A DNA stretch of 64,000 nucleotides from Candidatus Paracaedibacteraceae bacterium (GTDB lineage Bacteria; Pseudomonadota; Alphaproteobacteria; Paracaedibacterales; Paracaedibacteraceae). The position numbers and the translations under genes were made by a program. Numbering within the stretch: position 1 is the stretch's first letter; each line of letters starts with the position of its first letter. Of this stretch, positions 26,868-34,692 are shown piece by piece. The DNA lies in contig JAHBYH010000002.1 in NCBI GenBank assembly GCA_019636055.1, positions 1 to 64,000 of the forward strand. Direction: 5' to 3'. The notes under the pieces are model-generated. The model saw only the letters and a program-made list of their open reading frames with translations. It was not told the origin of the DNA and searched no databases.

Positions 26868-28202
26868 GTGTCAGAATTACCAATCCTTTCCGAATCAACC
26901 TCTCTTATCCCTATTTTATCTGTTAGCGATTTATCAAACACCCTAAAACGGGCCGTTGAAGACCAGTTTGGCTTTGTGCGCATTAAAGGGGAAGTTTCTG
27001 GGTTAAAGCGCCACACATCTGGTCATATTTATTACGCCCTTAAAGATGAAAATGCCGTAATGGATGCCGTATCTTGGCGCGGTTCTTATTCAAAAAATCC
27101 TGTCCAACTCGAAGACGGCCTTGAAATTATTGCAACGGGACGCATCACGACTTACCCAGCACGATCCAAGTATCAAATGGTTGTGGAAAGTTACGAAGCA
27201 TCGGGTCAAGGCGCCCTATTAAAACTCTTAGAAGAACGCAAGCGTATGCTAGCAGCCGAAGGACTCTTTGCAGCTGATCGCAAAAAGCAAATTCCTAAAC
27301 TCCCCAAAACCATTGGTGTTGTCACGTCGCCAACCGGTGCTGTGATTCGGGACATTCTCCATCGCATCAAAGATCGCTTTCCTTGTCATGTGATTGTTTG
27401 GCCCGTTGCCGTCCAAGGAACGGGTGCTGCCGAACAAGTTGCAGCAGCCATCAACGGATTTAATGCCTTACAGAACAGACCCGACGTCCTGATTGTTGCT
27501 CGCGGTGGCGGGAGCCTCGAAGATTTATGGGCTTTTAACGAAGAAATTGTCGTCCGTGCAGCAGCCAACAGCAGAATCCCTTTGATCTCTGCTATCGGCC
27601 ATGAAACAGACACAACACTGATTGATTATGCCGCAGATTTACGAGCCCCAACCCCAACGGGAGCGGCTGAATTTGCGGTTCCTGTCTTAGCTGAACTGAT
27701 TACTTATATTGATGATCGAGCCCGTCGCCATAATGACGTGATGCGTCAAATACTCGAACACAGAACCTTACAACTCACCAGCCTTGAGCGCGGACTCGTT
27801 AACCCTCAACGGTTGATTGAAGAAGGTATGCAACGCCTTGATGATTGGTCTGACCGGTTAATACGGGCCCTACCTCAACTCTGTCAAACCCATCAAGACC
27901 GACTGATTCATACTTTTGCTCGCCTACGCCACCCAAAAGATCAATTGGACTTATGCTTTGAACGATTTAACCAACTATCCACACGCCTCGACCAAGCTAG
28001 TTTTCAAAAAGTTTTAGATCGTGGATTTGCTATGGTGACAACGGGGTCAGGAGAATCCATTACTTGTGCTAAGAAATTCCCGAATACACCGGTTAATTTA
28101 ACATTTGGCGATGGAAAAGTTGAGGTTATTAAAACGGGCAGTACGGCACCTCGTAAAAAGAGCCCCCCTAAAGAAAACAATCAGCAACCTAGCCTATTCT
28201 AG
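26868..28202 (+). CDS. xseA: Exodeoxyribonuclease VII large subunit
   Basis: Catalytic subunit of ExoVII, a bidirectional single-strand exonuclease in mismatch repair and recombination. An N-terminal OB-fold (ILSVSDLSNTLKRAVEDQFG; VRIKGEVSG) is followed by the catalytic domain with GVVTSPTGAVIRDILHRI, ARGGGSLEDLWAFNEE and SAIGHETDTTLIDYAADLRAPTP (split here), then a coiled coil. Two GTG starts are possible; 26868 has AAGG at 8 bases, better than 26859. The partner xseB is 12 kb away. Its 3' end overlaps the convergent PLP-protein gene by 14 bases. Confidence 0.95.
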   Translation: MSELPILSESTSLIPILSVSDLSNTLKRAVEDQFGFVRIKGEVSGLKRHTSGHIYYALKDENAVMDAVSWRGSYSKNPVQLEDGLEIIATGRITTYPARSKYQMVVESYEASGQGALLKLLEERKRMLAAEGLFAADRKKQIPKLPKTIGVVTSPTGAVIRDILHRIKDRFPCHVIVWPVAVQGTGAAEQVAAAINGFNALQNRPDVLIVARGGGSLEDLWAFNEEIVVRAAANSRIPLISAIGHETDTTLIDYAADLRAPTPTGAAEFAVPVLAELITYIDDRARRHNDVMRQILEHRTLQLTSLERGLVNPQRLIEEGMQRLDDWSDRLIRALPQLCQTHQDRLIHTFARLRHPKDQLDLCFERFNQLSTRLDQASFQKVLDRGFAMVTTGSGESITCAKKFPNTPVNLTFGDGKVEVIKTGSTAPRKKSPPKENNQQPSLF

Positions 28203-28797
28203 CACCAAACAACGCTGTGCCGAGACGAATGCGGGTACTGCCACAGGCAATGGCTTGTTCATAATCCGATGACATCCCCATGCTCACAACAGGAATATTA
28301 ACAGCCTGTGCTATAGCCTTTAGCTGATTAAAAAAGGGGACAGGATCCTGACCTGCCGGGGGAATACACATTACCCCTGAAATTGGAAGGTCTTGGGCTA
28401 TACAATATGAATAAAGATCGTTGAAAGCTTCGGGCATCACACCGGATTTTTGTGGCTCTTTTCCAATATTAACTTGAATCAAAAACTCAGTCGTTTTAGT
28501 TTTCTCATGCGCCCGACATTTGATAATTTCATCAACCAGTCGATGCCGATCAATGGATTCGATCCCATCAAACAGCTGTAAAGCTTGTCGCACCTTGTTG
28601 GTCTGCAGTGATCCAATCAAATTCAAACGACACTGGGGATTCTCTTCTAATAGCTTAGGCCATTTTAAAACCGCTTCTTGCACACGATTTTCACCAAAGA
28701 GCGCATATCCCTGACTAATCAGGGGCAAAATATTCTCAATGGGCTGGAATTTACTCACAGCCATAACATCAACAGGAAGAGAAAGATAATCAATCAT
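28189..28797 (-). CDS. YggS-family pyridoxal phosphate homeostasis protein
   Basis: TIM-barrel PLP-binding protein of the alanine-racemase-N fold that buffers PLP and affects amino-acid pools. Motifs: VMAVSKFQPIENI (PLP lysine), LFGENRVQEA, NLIGSLQTNK (HxIGxLQxNK pattern with N for H), VNIGKEPQKSGV, GMSSDYEQAIACGSTRIRLG. ATG 28797 gives about 202 residues, starting at MIDYLSLP; a TTG at 28821 would add eight residues. The N-terminus is shorter than in E. coli (about 234), lacking the first helices. No clear ribosome binding site. Confidence 0.88.
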   Translation of the reverse strand: MIDYLSLPVDVMAVSKFQPIENILPLISQGYALFGENRVQEAVLKWPKLLEENPQCRLNLIGSLQTNKVRQALQLFDGIESIDRHRLVDEIIKCRAHEKTKTTEFLIQVNIGKEPQKSGVMPEAFNDLYSYCIAQDLPISGVMCIPPAGQDPVPFFNQLKAIAQAVNIPVVSMGMSSDYEQAIACGSTRIRLGTALFGARIG

Positions 28798-28917
28798 TAA
28801 AATTATTTTACTGAACTTCAACGCTTTTTTAAAGGGATGTGTTTTATTTTTGACACAACAGTCTTAACAGGTCTAACCTGAATCTATACATAATTTTAGT
28901 AAAATTATAGGTGATTC

Positions 28918-29637
28918 ATGCAAATTCTTTTGATTTTGATATCCATCGTTTGTGGTCAGGAATTATCTCCCACTTCACCAACGCCCCCCAGCATGTATCA
29001 ACTTCTTGCACAATTCCACACACAACAAAAATCTCCTCTATCAGAGCAATATCCAGTATTAACATTTGACGATGGGCTACAAGAACCATCAGCCCCTTAT
29101 TTCTCGGATGATGAAGATAGTCCGGGAAGGACAAGCTATCCTCAACAAATACAAGCCTTAACGCCAGTCCAACCCGAAAGCCCGAGCACTCCCGAAGATT
29201 TATTAACGGCAACATGGCGTCTAAAACAGGAAAACAAAACACTTTCAGAGCGTGTCGCTAGTATGGAATTTCTATTGGCTGAAAATAATAGGATGCTAAG
29301 AGCACTTCTTGAAGCAACCCAACAAACAGGGGTTGAATTAGAGACTGTTGAAAAGCATCAAGAGCAAATCACAAATGATATTATGGGGCTTGCAGGCAAA
29401 ATGCGCCAATGGAAGGATGAGGTTATGCGATCTCAGGAACATCCGCTTTATAAAGTTTTGCGTTATTTACGACTTGGGTTTAATGTATCCGCTAGCACAG
29501 GAACTGCCCTATCCACCTACTATACATTCGCTTGGGTTGCCAGCGTCCTTCCGGCTGTTATGACACCGCCCGGATGGATTTTAATCACGACATCAGCAAC
29601 AGCAGGTGCTTTATATTATGTTTTGTATTCAGTATAA
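28918..29637 (+). CDS. Hypothetical secreted coiled-coil protein with C-terminal membrane hairpin
   Basis: No family recognised. A short hydrophobic N-terminus (MQILLILISIVCG) looks like a signal peptide. Residues 15-92 are Pro/Ser/Asp-rich and probably disordered. Residues about 93-172 form a strong heptad coiled coil (LKQENKTLSERVASMEFLL; LEATQQTGVELETVEKHQEQ). Residues 203-239 give two hydrophobic segments ending at the C-terminus. TTGACA at 28850-28855 could serve as -35, and a CAGGT-CTA-ACCTG dyad lies at 28869-28881. The next gene has the same architecture, suggesting related roles. An envelope or host-interaction role is inference. Confidence 0.7.
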   Translation: MQILLILISIVCGQELSPTSPTPPSMYQLLAQFHTQQKSPLSEQYPVLTFDDGLQEPSAPYFSDDEDSPGRTSYPQQIQALTPVQPESPSTPEDLLTATWRLKQENKTLSERVASMEFLLAENNRMLRALLEATQQTGVELETVEKHQEQITNDIMGLAGKMRQWKDEVMRSQEHPLYKVLRYLRLGFNVSASTGTALSTYYTFAWVASVLPAVMTPPGWILITTSATAGALYYVLYSV

Positions 29638-29699
29638 AACTAGACAATTATTTCATTAATTACTTTTTATTAACTTAGAGTTGATAGTAAAATTGATAT

Positions 29700-29715
29700 A
29701 TAAAACTAGTTTTAT
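29700..29715. promoter_or_regulatory. 16-bp perfect palindrome upstream of the second coiled-coil gene
   Basis: ATAAAACTAGTTTTAT at 29700-29715 is a perfect palindrome ending directly before the ribosome binding site (GAGGAATAAGC-ATG). Its left half, TATAAAACTAG, also occurs at about 29634-29644 over the stop codon of the previous gene, giving an 11-bp direct repeat. A regulator site is possible. Confidence 0.4.
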
Positions 29716-29726
29716 GAGGAATAAGC

Positions 29727-30341
29727 ATGAGATTATTCTTATCTTTTGTTGTTGTTTTATCTCTGGCCTCTGCCCACGATGACTCAAGGAACTATATTGA
29801 CGCAGGTCGCTTCGAGGACCTGCAAGAAGTAACCTACGACAATGATGGCAATATGCTACTCCTTGTCCAGACAGATCCCAGCTCTGCCACATCCAGCGTT
29901 GATTTACAAATCATCGAGGAAACAAATAATGAAGTCAAAAAAATTGAACAAGAATTGGCTGACCTCTTAGAAATTCAAAAAATGCTTCACGAGCAGATCA
30001 ATCTTGATGGCGAAAAATTAAGCTTAGCAGAACAACACGTTGAAACAACACAAGTCCAAGCTATTGATGCTGCAGAGCAACTTAAACAAGCAGACGAATT
30101 AAATGAAAAAAACATGTTCTTATCGCTTTTTCTAAAAGGGGGTGTTCCTTTAAGCGTGGGAGCTGGAGTCGGTGCTGCCGGATTTTTTTCCACCAAAGCC
30201 ATTGTCCTTGCTGCAGCCCCTGCCTTAGCAACAACCGCAGCCCCCATTATTATTCCGACGGCACTCGCTCTGGCTGCTGGTGGTGCAACGTTGACCGCAA
30301 GCAATTTCCTTATGAAAAAATTGTGTGACAAAGCCCGATAG
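29727..30341 (+). CDS. Hypothetical secreted coiled-coil protein with Ala/Gly-rich membrane-active C-terminus
   Basis: No family recognised. 204 residues with a signal peptide (MRLFLSFVVVLSLASA, cleavage before HDDS). Residues 58-128 are a charged coiled coil (NNEVKKIEQELADLLEIQ; EQLKQADELNEKN). Residues 138-192 form a long Ala/Gly/Thr-rich hydrophobic region (GVGAAGFFSTKAIVLAAAPA; LALAAGGATLTASNF) of two or three membrane-length pieces, ending in a basic tail. GAGGA gives a good ribosome binding site. Same order of parts as the gene before it. Pore-forming or membrane-docking activity is only a guess from composition. Confidence 0.7.
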   Translation: MRLFLSFVVVLSLASAHDDSRNYIDAGRFEDLQEVTYDNDGNMLLLVQTDPSSATSSVDLQIIEETNNEVKKIEQELADLLEIQKMLHEQINLDGEKLSLAEQHVETTQVQAIDAAEQLKQADELNEKNMFLSLFLKGGVPLSVGAGVGAAGFFSTKAIVLAAAPALATTAAPIIIPTALALAAGGATLTASNFLMKKLCDKAR

Positions 30342-30385
30342 CTAAAATATGATTGATTAAATGATTCTTCAATACTAAATATTTT

Positions 30386-31297
30386 ATGTCTTGCAAAAAA
30401 CTAACTCTGATCGTCCTGACATTTATTTTAAACGCGTGTTCTGAAATGCAATTTGATACAACCAGTTACAAACCCTATAACCTCGCCCTACCAGCCCAAG
30501 AAAATATTGACATTGCTTTCGTATTAGGCGGTGGTGGTGCCAAGGGTATTGCCCATGTCGGCGTCATGGAAGAACTAATTAAACAAGGCATCGAGCCCGA
30601 CTTGATTGTTGGCTGTAGCGCAGGATCGATTGTCGGATCATTATATGCTGACTCCCTAGATATCCAACGCGTCAAAGAAATTTTATTGCCTCAAGAACGT
30701 GAACACCTCCTTAATATTTCGCTGAATTTCCTCCCCTTTGGCATTACTGATGGGAGCAGCCTGAACCTTTTTTTGGAAAATAATCTAAAATCTCGCTGCT
30801 TTGAAGAGTTAAAAATCCCCTTTATCTCGGTTGCAACAAATTTGCAATATGGGGACATGACCCCCATAGGACGCGGCCTTCTGATCCCTGCTGTCAGAGC
30901 ATCCGCAGCATTCCCTGGCGTTTTTACGCCTATTGAAATTGGCGGGCAATACTTTGTGGATGGCGGCGTTGCCAACAACGTTCCTGTTGAAACAGCTCAC
31001 CAAATGAAAGCAAAATTTATTATAGCCATTGAATTAGACGCCGGGTTACCTGATAGCGCCCCAACAAATGCCTTAGGAATTTTACGGCGCTGCCTACAAA
31101 TCAGCCTCCACCATCAATCTCGTCTTGCCTTGAGCGAAGCAGACTACGTCATCCGCGTTGCCCTTCCTGAAATTGGAACTTTTGACAGCGGCCTTAACCA
31201 ATTGGTTTATGAACGTGGGCTCGATGTAGGGCGCCGCGAGGCTGCAAAAATAAAACTCTTAATCCAAGAAAAGTTAAACCTCAAAAAAAGTGCTTAG
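30386..31297 (+). CDS. Patatin-like phospholipase, predicted lipoprotein (RssA/NTE type)
   Basis: Serine hydrolase with a Ser-Asp dyad. The oxyanion loop is LGGGGAKGIAHVG (about 47-59), the nucleophile elbow GCSAG at 76-80 (Ser78), and the Asp motif DGGVANNVP begins at 192. The N-terminus has a lipobox LNAC (Cys18), so the enzyme is probably an anchored lipoprotein, unlike cytosolic E. coli RssA. 303 residues. It follows two secreted coiled-coil genes on the same strand (gap 44 bases) and its stop overlaps the convergent rlmH stop by 4 bases. Patatin proteins of intracellular bacteria often act on host membranes; here that is inference. Confidence 0.88.
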   Translation: MSCKKLTLIVLTFILNACSEMQFDTTSYKPYNLALPAQENIDIAFVLGGGGAKGIAHVGVMEELIKQGIEPDLIVGCSAGSIVGSLYADSLDIQRVKEILLPQEREHLLNISLNFLPFGITDGSSLNLFLENNLKSRCFEELKIPFISVATNLQYGDMTPIGRGLLIPAVRASAAFPGVFTPIEIGGQYFVDGGVANNVPVETAHQMKAKFIIAIELDAGLPDSAPTNALGILRRCLQISLHHQSRLALSEADYVIRVALPEIGTFDSGLNQLVYERGLDVGRREAAKIKLLIQEKLNLKKSA

Positions 31298-31749
31298 TCA
31301 CGATGATACGGGTGGCCCGATAAAATCTGTTGAGCCCTATAAAGTTGCTCAGCCAAAAGGACACGAACCAACATATGGGGCCACGTTAGACGTCCAAAAC
31401 TGATAACTGACTGCGCTTTTTCTCGCACGGACTCATGCAGTCCATCGGCACCACCAATACAAATCGCCACCTGAGAGCATCCGGTATTCTGCATATCTTG
31501 AAAAATCTGAGCAAATTGGCGGCTTGATGGCACATCCCCCCGCTCATCCAAGGCCATCAATGGAAGATTTTGAACCTGATCAAGAATAGCGCGTGCCTCA
31601 GCCTCTTTCAAAGAATCACCAGATAAGTCAGAGCGACTGGGCAATTCTTTAAACTCAATCTTCCACTTTGATCGTTTTAGATATTCCTGTATGAGATCCA
31701 ACTCAGGTGACTTTTTTAACGATCCAATACAAATAATTTTGATTTTCAT
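31294..31749 (-). CDS. rlmH: 23S rRNA (pseudouridine1915-N3)-methyltransferase
   Basis: SPOUT-class methyltransferase for pseudouridine 1915 in helix 69 of the large subunit. Seen: MKIKIICIGSLKK, MALDERGDVPSSRQFAQIF, ICIGGADGLHESVREKA and the knot end LLAEQLYRAQQILSGHPYH. 151 residues is normal. It overlaps rsfS by 4 bases, the standard rsfS-rlmH pair. Confidence 0.97.
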   Translation of the reverse strand: MKIKIICIGSLKKSPELDLIQEYLKRSKWKIEFKELPSRSDLSGDSLKEAEARAILDQVQNLPLMALDERGDVPSSRQFAQIFQDMQNTGCSQVAICIGGADGLHESVREKAQSVISFGRLTWPHMLVRVLLAEQLYRAQQILSGHPYHRD

Positions 31750-32108
31750 TCAGGAAGCTGGGTCGTCTGGGGAATTTCAACGCCCCACATTTTTTCAAGA
31801 TTATAGAATGATCGCACTTCCGGGCGGAATAGATGAATCACTACATCTCCGGCATCGACAATTACCCAATCACATTGAGGAACACCTTCAATCCTGGATT
31901 TAATTCCATGATCTTTTAAATCACGATACAAGATATCCGCTAAAGCCCCCACTTGACGGGAAGAATTACCGCTCGCAATAAGCAAATAATCAGCAATTGA
32001 CGTTTTCCCTTTTAAATCGATCGTGACGATTTGCTCAGCTTTTTTATCATCCAAAATTCTTAAAAGATGATCTTTTAATTCAGTTATAGTTTCAAATTTA
32101 TCAGACAT
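31746..32108 (-). CDS. rsfS: Ribosomal silencing factor RsfS
   Basis: Binds uL14 and keeps 50S subunits from joining 30S under starvation. Family motifs: IVTIDLKGKTSIADYLLIAS, SSRQVGALADI, and QCDWVIVDAGDVVIHLFRPE split over the core, followed by RSFYNLEKMW. 120 residues. First gene of a two-gene unit with rlmH. Confidence 0.96.
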   Translation of the reverse strand: MSDKFETITELKDHLLRILDDKKAEQIVTIDLKGKTSIADYLLIASGNSSRQVGALADILYRDLKDHGIKSRIEGVPQCDWVIVDAGDVVIHLFRPEVRSFYNLEKMWGVEIPQTTQLPE

Positions 32109-32212
32109 TTAGTTGCTTGCACATTCAAAGTTATTTTATGACATGATATCAGATATTTAAGGATAAGTATAGATTTGATACAACGAGATTCGTTTTTTGG
32201 GCTATACGATTC

Positions 32213-32785
32213 CTATTGAATCTTACAAATCTTAGTTTCCCTGACAGGAACTGTCTCTGGTTGTTGCTGTTTACGCTTGACTTTGATCTTTGCCCAAGCC
32301 CCAAAAACACGTGCTTTATAGGGCTCATTCGCATAAGCATCCGGTGAGTGGTATAGCTTAACAGCACCCTCATTAGACCCTGTCTTTTTCTTCAAGCGTT
32401 TAAACAATTTTGCACTATAGGCGACATTATGCTCAATTTCACACATCTGCTCAAGGGATTTAAAGTTCCGACGATGAGAGGGCACATGAAGCTGCATTGG
32501 ACCAACACTAATATTGCGATAGCCTTCCTCTTGCTTTTTCTTCACAAATTGGGCAACTTCTTTGGCTGACGAGAAATGAAATGCTCGACCACAAGCATTA
32601 ACCACATAAGGGTTCATTTTGGATTCAACATGAGCAATCGCTTCAAGCAAGCCCGGTTCAATCCCCTTATCTTTTTCAACCTTGCGGATTTCATTGATAC
32701 ACTTTTGGCGCAATGTAATCGCATGGCTTTTAACAAGTGTAATCCCCGACAAAATTGCCAAGGATGTGACAACTGTTCTAATCAT
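32213..32785 (-). CDS. Secreted lytic transglycosylase, SLT domain (VirB1/IagB-like)
   Basis: Cleaves peptidoglycan glycan strands. A signal peptide (about 1-22, TVVTSLAILSGITLVKSHA) is followed by the SLT core: GLLEAIAHVESKMNPYVVNA with catalytic Glu about 54, ISVGPMQLH, and NVAYSAKLFKRLKKK with VKLYHSPDAY in place of the usual VxxYNxG. A Lys-rich C-terminal tail follows. ATG 32785 has AGGGGGA at 6 bases; 32791 would add two residues. About 190 residues, similar to secretion-linked small transglycosylases, but no secretion-system genes are near. Confidence 0.85.
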   Translation of the reverse strand: MIRTVVTSLAILSGITLVKSHAITLRQKCINEIRKVEKDKGIEPGLLEAIAHVESKMNPYVVNACGRAFHFSSAKEVAQFVKKKQEEGYRNISVGPMQLHVPSHRRNFKSLEQMCEIEHNVAYSAKLFKRLKKKTGSNEGAVKLYHSPDAYANEPYKARVFGAWAKIKVKRKQQQPETVPVRETKICKIQ

Positions 32786-32830
32786 AGACATTCCCCCTAG
32801 ACAGCTCTTCAGAACGGGAAAATGTTCTGG

Positions 32831-32933
32831 TGCAGTTTTCTAGTTGAGTTTAATACAAGGAACTAGTCGCGACGCCTACAATAGTAGGTGAGCGACGCAG
32901 TGACAATGTAGTATGCTCAACTAGAAAACTGCA
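32831..32933. repeat. 103-bp element with 18-bp perfect terminal inverted repeats
   Basis: TGCAGTTTTCTAGTTGAG (32831-32848) and its exact reverse complement (32916-32933) enclose 67 bases that hold ATAC/GTAT, CCTAC/GTAGG and a direct repeat of GCGACGC. The whole can fold into one long hairpin. It lies between the nfu stop and the transglycosylase start. It has no coding capacity, so a MITE-like or palindromic intergenic element is likely; it could also end nfu transcription. Confidence 0.6.
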
Positions 32934-32955
32934 TAAACCCGGGTCAGGCCGCTGT

Positions 32956-33507
32956 CTATTCCACCGCTCTTACTTCCTCTACTTCCGGAACGTAATAGCG
33001 GAGCATGTTTTCAATTCCCGACTTCAGCGTTGCCGTTGAACTCGGGCACCCAGCGCAGGCTCCCTGCATCTTTAAATAAACTATACCATCTTCGAAGGAA
33101 TGGAACAAGATGTCCCCCCCGTCTTGCGCTACAGCTGGACGCACACGGGTATCGATTAATTCCTTGATTTGTGCGACAAGCGGGTCATCTTCTGATGATA
33201 CTGGCGTCTCTGCCGCATTAACATCAATTAACACCGGCAGATTAGCGACAAACTGCTCCATAATAATACCGATGATAGACGGCTTAAGCACATACCAATC
33301 CAAGTCAGCAGCTTTACTGATGGTAATAAAATCATTTCCAAAGAAAACCCCTGTCACACCGTCAATTGCCAACAACCGTCTGGCAAAAGGTGACCGACCG
33401 CATTCTTCCAACGCATTGAAAGAGGCTGTTCCCATTTCCATAACAACACGGCCTGGCAAAAATTTCAGGCTATCTGGATTTGGTGTTTCTTCGGTCTGTA
33501 TAAACAT
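32956..33507 (-). CDS. NifU-type (Nfu) iron-sulfur cluster carrier protein
   Basis: Carries and delivers Fe-S clusters. An Nfu_N domain (MFIQTEETPNPDSLKFLPGR; GVTGVFFGNDFITISK) is followed by a NifU C-terminal domain with VAQDGGDI and the cluster-binding GACAGCPSS (Cys151, Cys154). This two-domain form is the alphaproteobacterial/mitochondrial NFU1 type. ATG 33507 has AAGGAAAAGCT in front of it, so I prefer it over 33531. About 183 residues. The 103-bp element lies just downstream. Confidence 0.93.
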   Translation of the reverse strand: MFIQTEETPNPDSLKFLPGRVVMEMGTASFNALEECGRSPFARRLLAIDGVTGVFFGNDFITISKAADLDWYVLKPSIIGIIMEQFVANLPVLIDVNAAETPVSSEDDPLVAQIKELIDTRVRPAVAQDGGDILFHSFEDGIVYLKMQGACAGCPSSTATLKSGIENMLRYYVPEVEEVRAVE

Positions 33508-33594
33508 AGCTTTTCCTTTTCTTATATTCATTCATACGTTAATAAATATACAACGACAAGGACTTTTGTCAAAATCTTAGTAATTTAGTAAGAA

Positions 33595-34566
33595 TTAAAT
33601 TTTAGGTTTTTCACAGATAAAAAAGAAACTTGATACCATCAACTCGTCAGAGGGGACATCCTGAAAGCACGAAGCAAATTTATGTCGAACCTGTTCGATG
33701 GCATGGATTCCAGACAGACGAATATCAGAGGGAATCCGATCAAGTGGAACAGCTTCACTCAATGGCTCATCCCGACCATGAATTGCAGCAACAAGCAGCT
33801 TAGTCGAATCAGGACAAATATCTTGTAGTACTCGTTTATAGTCGTGAAACAAAAAGCGATTCGGATAACCAGACCGCCATGTCATTAATCGATAGACCCA
33901 CCGCGGTATTCTTAAAAAAGCTGTTGATTCGCGATACGGTGTAAACATACCATGATCCCGTAAATCAACTTTGTGAATTAAAACGCCACCCGGCTTCAAA
34001 GCATCATAGATAGATCTCAGCACAAGTTCTGGATTATCCACATGTTCTAAGACAGAGCGTGAAACGACAACACTATAGTCTTTATGCTCCTTAAAAAACA
34101 GCTCTCCTGATGCTTTTTCACCATAGAAACGTTTTATCTTTGGCAAAGCCGAGTCATCTGATAAATCAACCGACGTCAGCATTTGTCTTAACACAGGATA
34201 TTTTTCTGATAGCATTTGATATACATCAGCATTATGGCTATTTGAGCGGCGAGAATAAAAACGATCGGCTAAATCAACCTGATCTGCACCATGGGCAACA
34301 AACAATAAGGCAACACCCGCACTATCCCCCGGACCAATTTCAGCGATTCTACCAGAAAATTGCTCTATTCCAGATACACGCTGATAGTCTTTGAAAACAC
34401 CTTCAATATAGTCAACAGATTCAGAGACACTCAATTGAGCATGGGTAGAACCAGAATCCGTGGATATATCAAATAAATATATTATACGTAACTTTATGTT
34501 CCTAATGATATATACAAGTGATGTCAAAAATACATTTTGCTTAATGACCCGCTTCAAGAATTGCAT
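33595..34566 (-). CDS. Class I SAM-dependent methyltransferase, substrate unknown
   Basis: About 323 residues from ATG 34566 (AGGG at 8 bases); a GTG at 34575 would add three. The SAM site is read in RIAEIGPGDSAGVALLFVAH (motif I), QVDLADRF (motif II acid), and later SVVVSRSVLEHVDNPE and ALKPGGVLIHKVDLRDHGMF (motifs of the Methyltransf_11 type). The N-terminal 35 residues are basic and hydrophobic (KRVIKQNVFLTSLVYIIRN), perhaps membrane-associated. Long inserts between motifs resemble methyltransferases of polysaccharide or lipid pathways. It lies downstream of dnaK, where dnaJ is often found, but is unrelated. Confidence 0.8.
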   Translation of the reverse strand: MQFLKRVIKQNVFLTSLVYIIRNIKLRIIYLFDISTDSGSTHAQLSVSESVDYIEGVFKDYQRVSGIEQFSGRIAEIGPGDSAGVALLFVAHGADQVDLADRFYSRRSNSHNADVYQMLSEKYPVLRQMLTSVDLSDDSALPKIKRFYGEKASGELFFKEHKDYSVVVSRSVLEHVDNPELVLRSIYDALKPGGVLIHKVDLRDHGMFTPYRESTAFLRIPRWVYRLMTWRSGYPNRFLFHDYKRVLQDICPDSTKLLVAAIHGRDEPLSEAVPLDRIPSDIRLSGIHAIEQVRHKFASCFQDVPSDELMVSSFFFICEKPKI

Positions 34567-34580
34567 CTGTTTCACCCTAA

Positions 34581-34630
34581 AAAATCATAGAAACCCCTCA
34601 CACTAAACAGAATTAATGCAAGAGGTTTCT
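34581..34630 (-). terminator. Possible terminator of dnaK
   Basis: On the minus strand AGAAACC (34630-34624) pairs with GGTTTCT (34595-34589) over a long loop, followed by ATGATTTTTT. A second pairing, CTCACACT/AGTGTGAG (about 34598-34653), overlaps it. Which fold forms is unclear. Confidence 0.45.
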
Positions 34631-34692
34631 TAGATGGTTTCATTAAGTGTGAGTGTAGACAACTTACTCACTATAATAAATAGTTTTTTTAT

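Noticed and set aside
26792-27016. 75-codon N-terminal extension of hemA
   Set aside because: It is antisense to the start of xseA and unlike any ALAS N-terminus; ATG 26791 gives the family start.
33110-33580. Plus-strand frame of 156 codons opposite the nfu gene
   Set aside because: It is the shadow of a well-supported Nfu protein.
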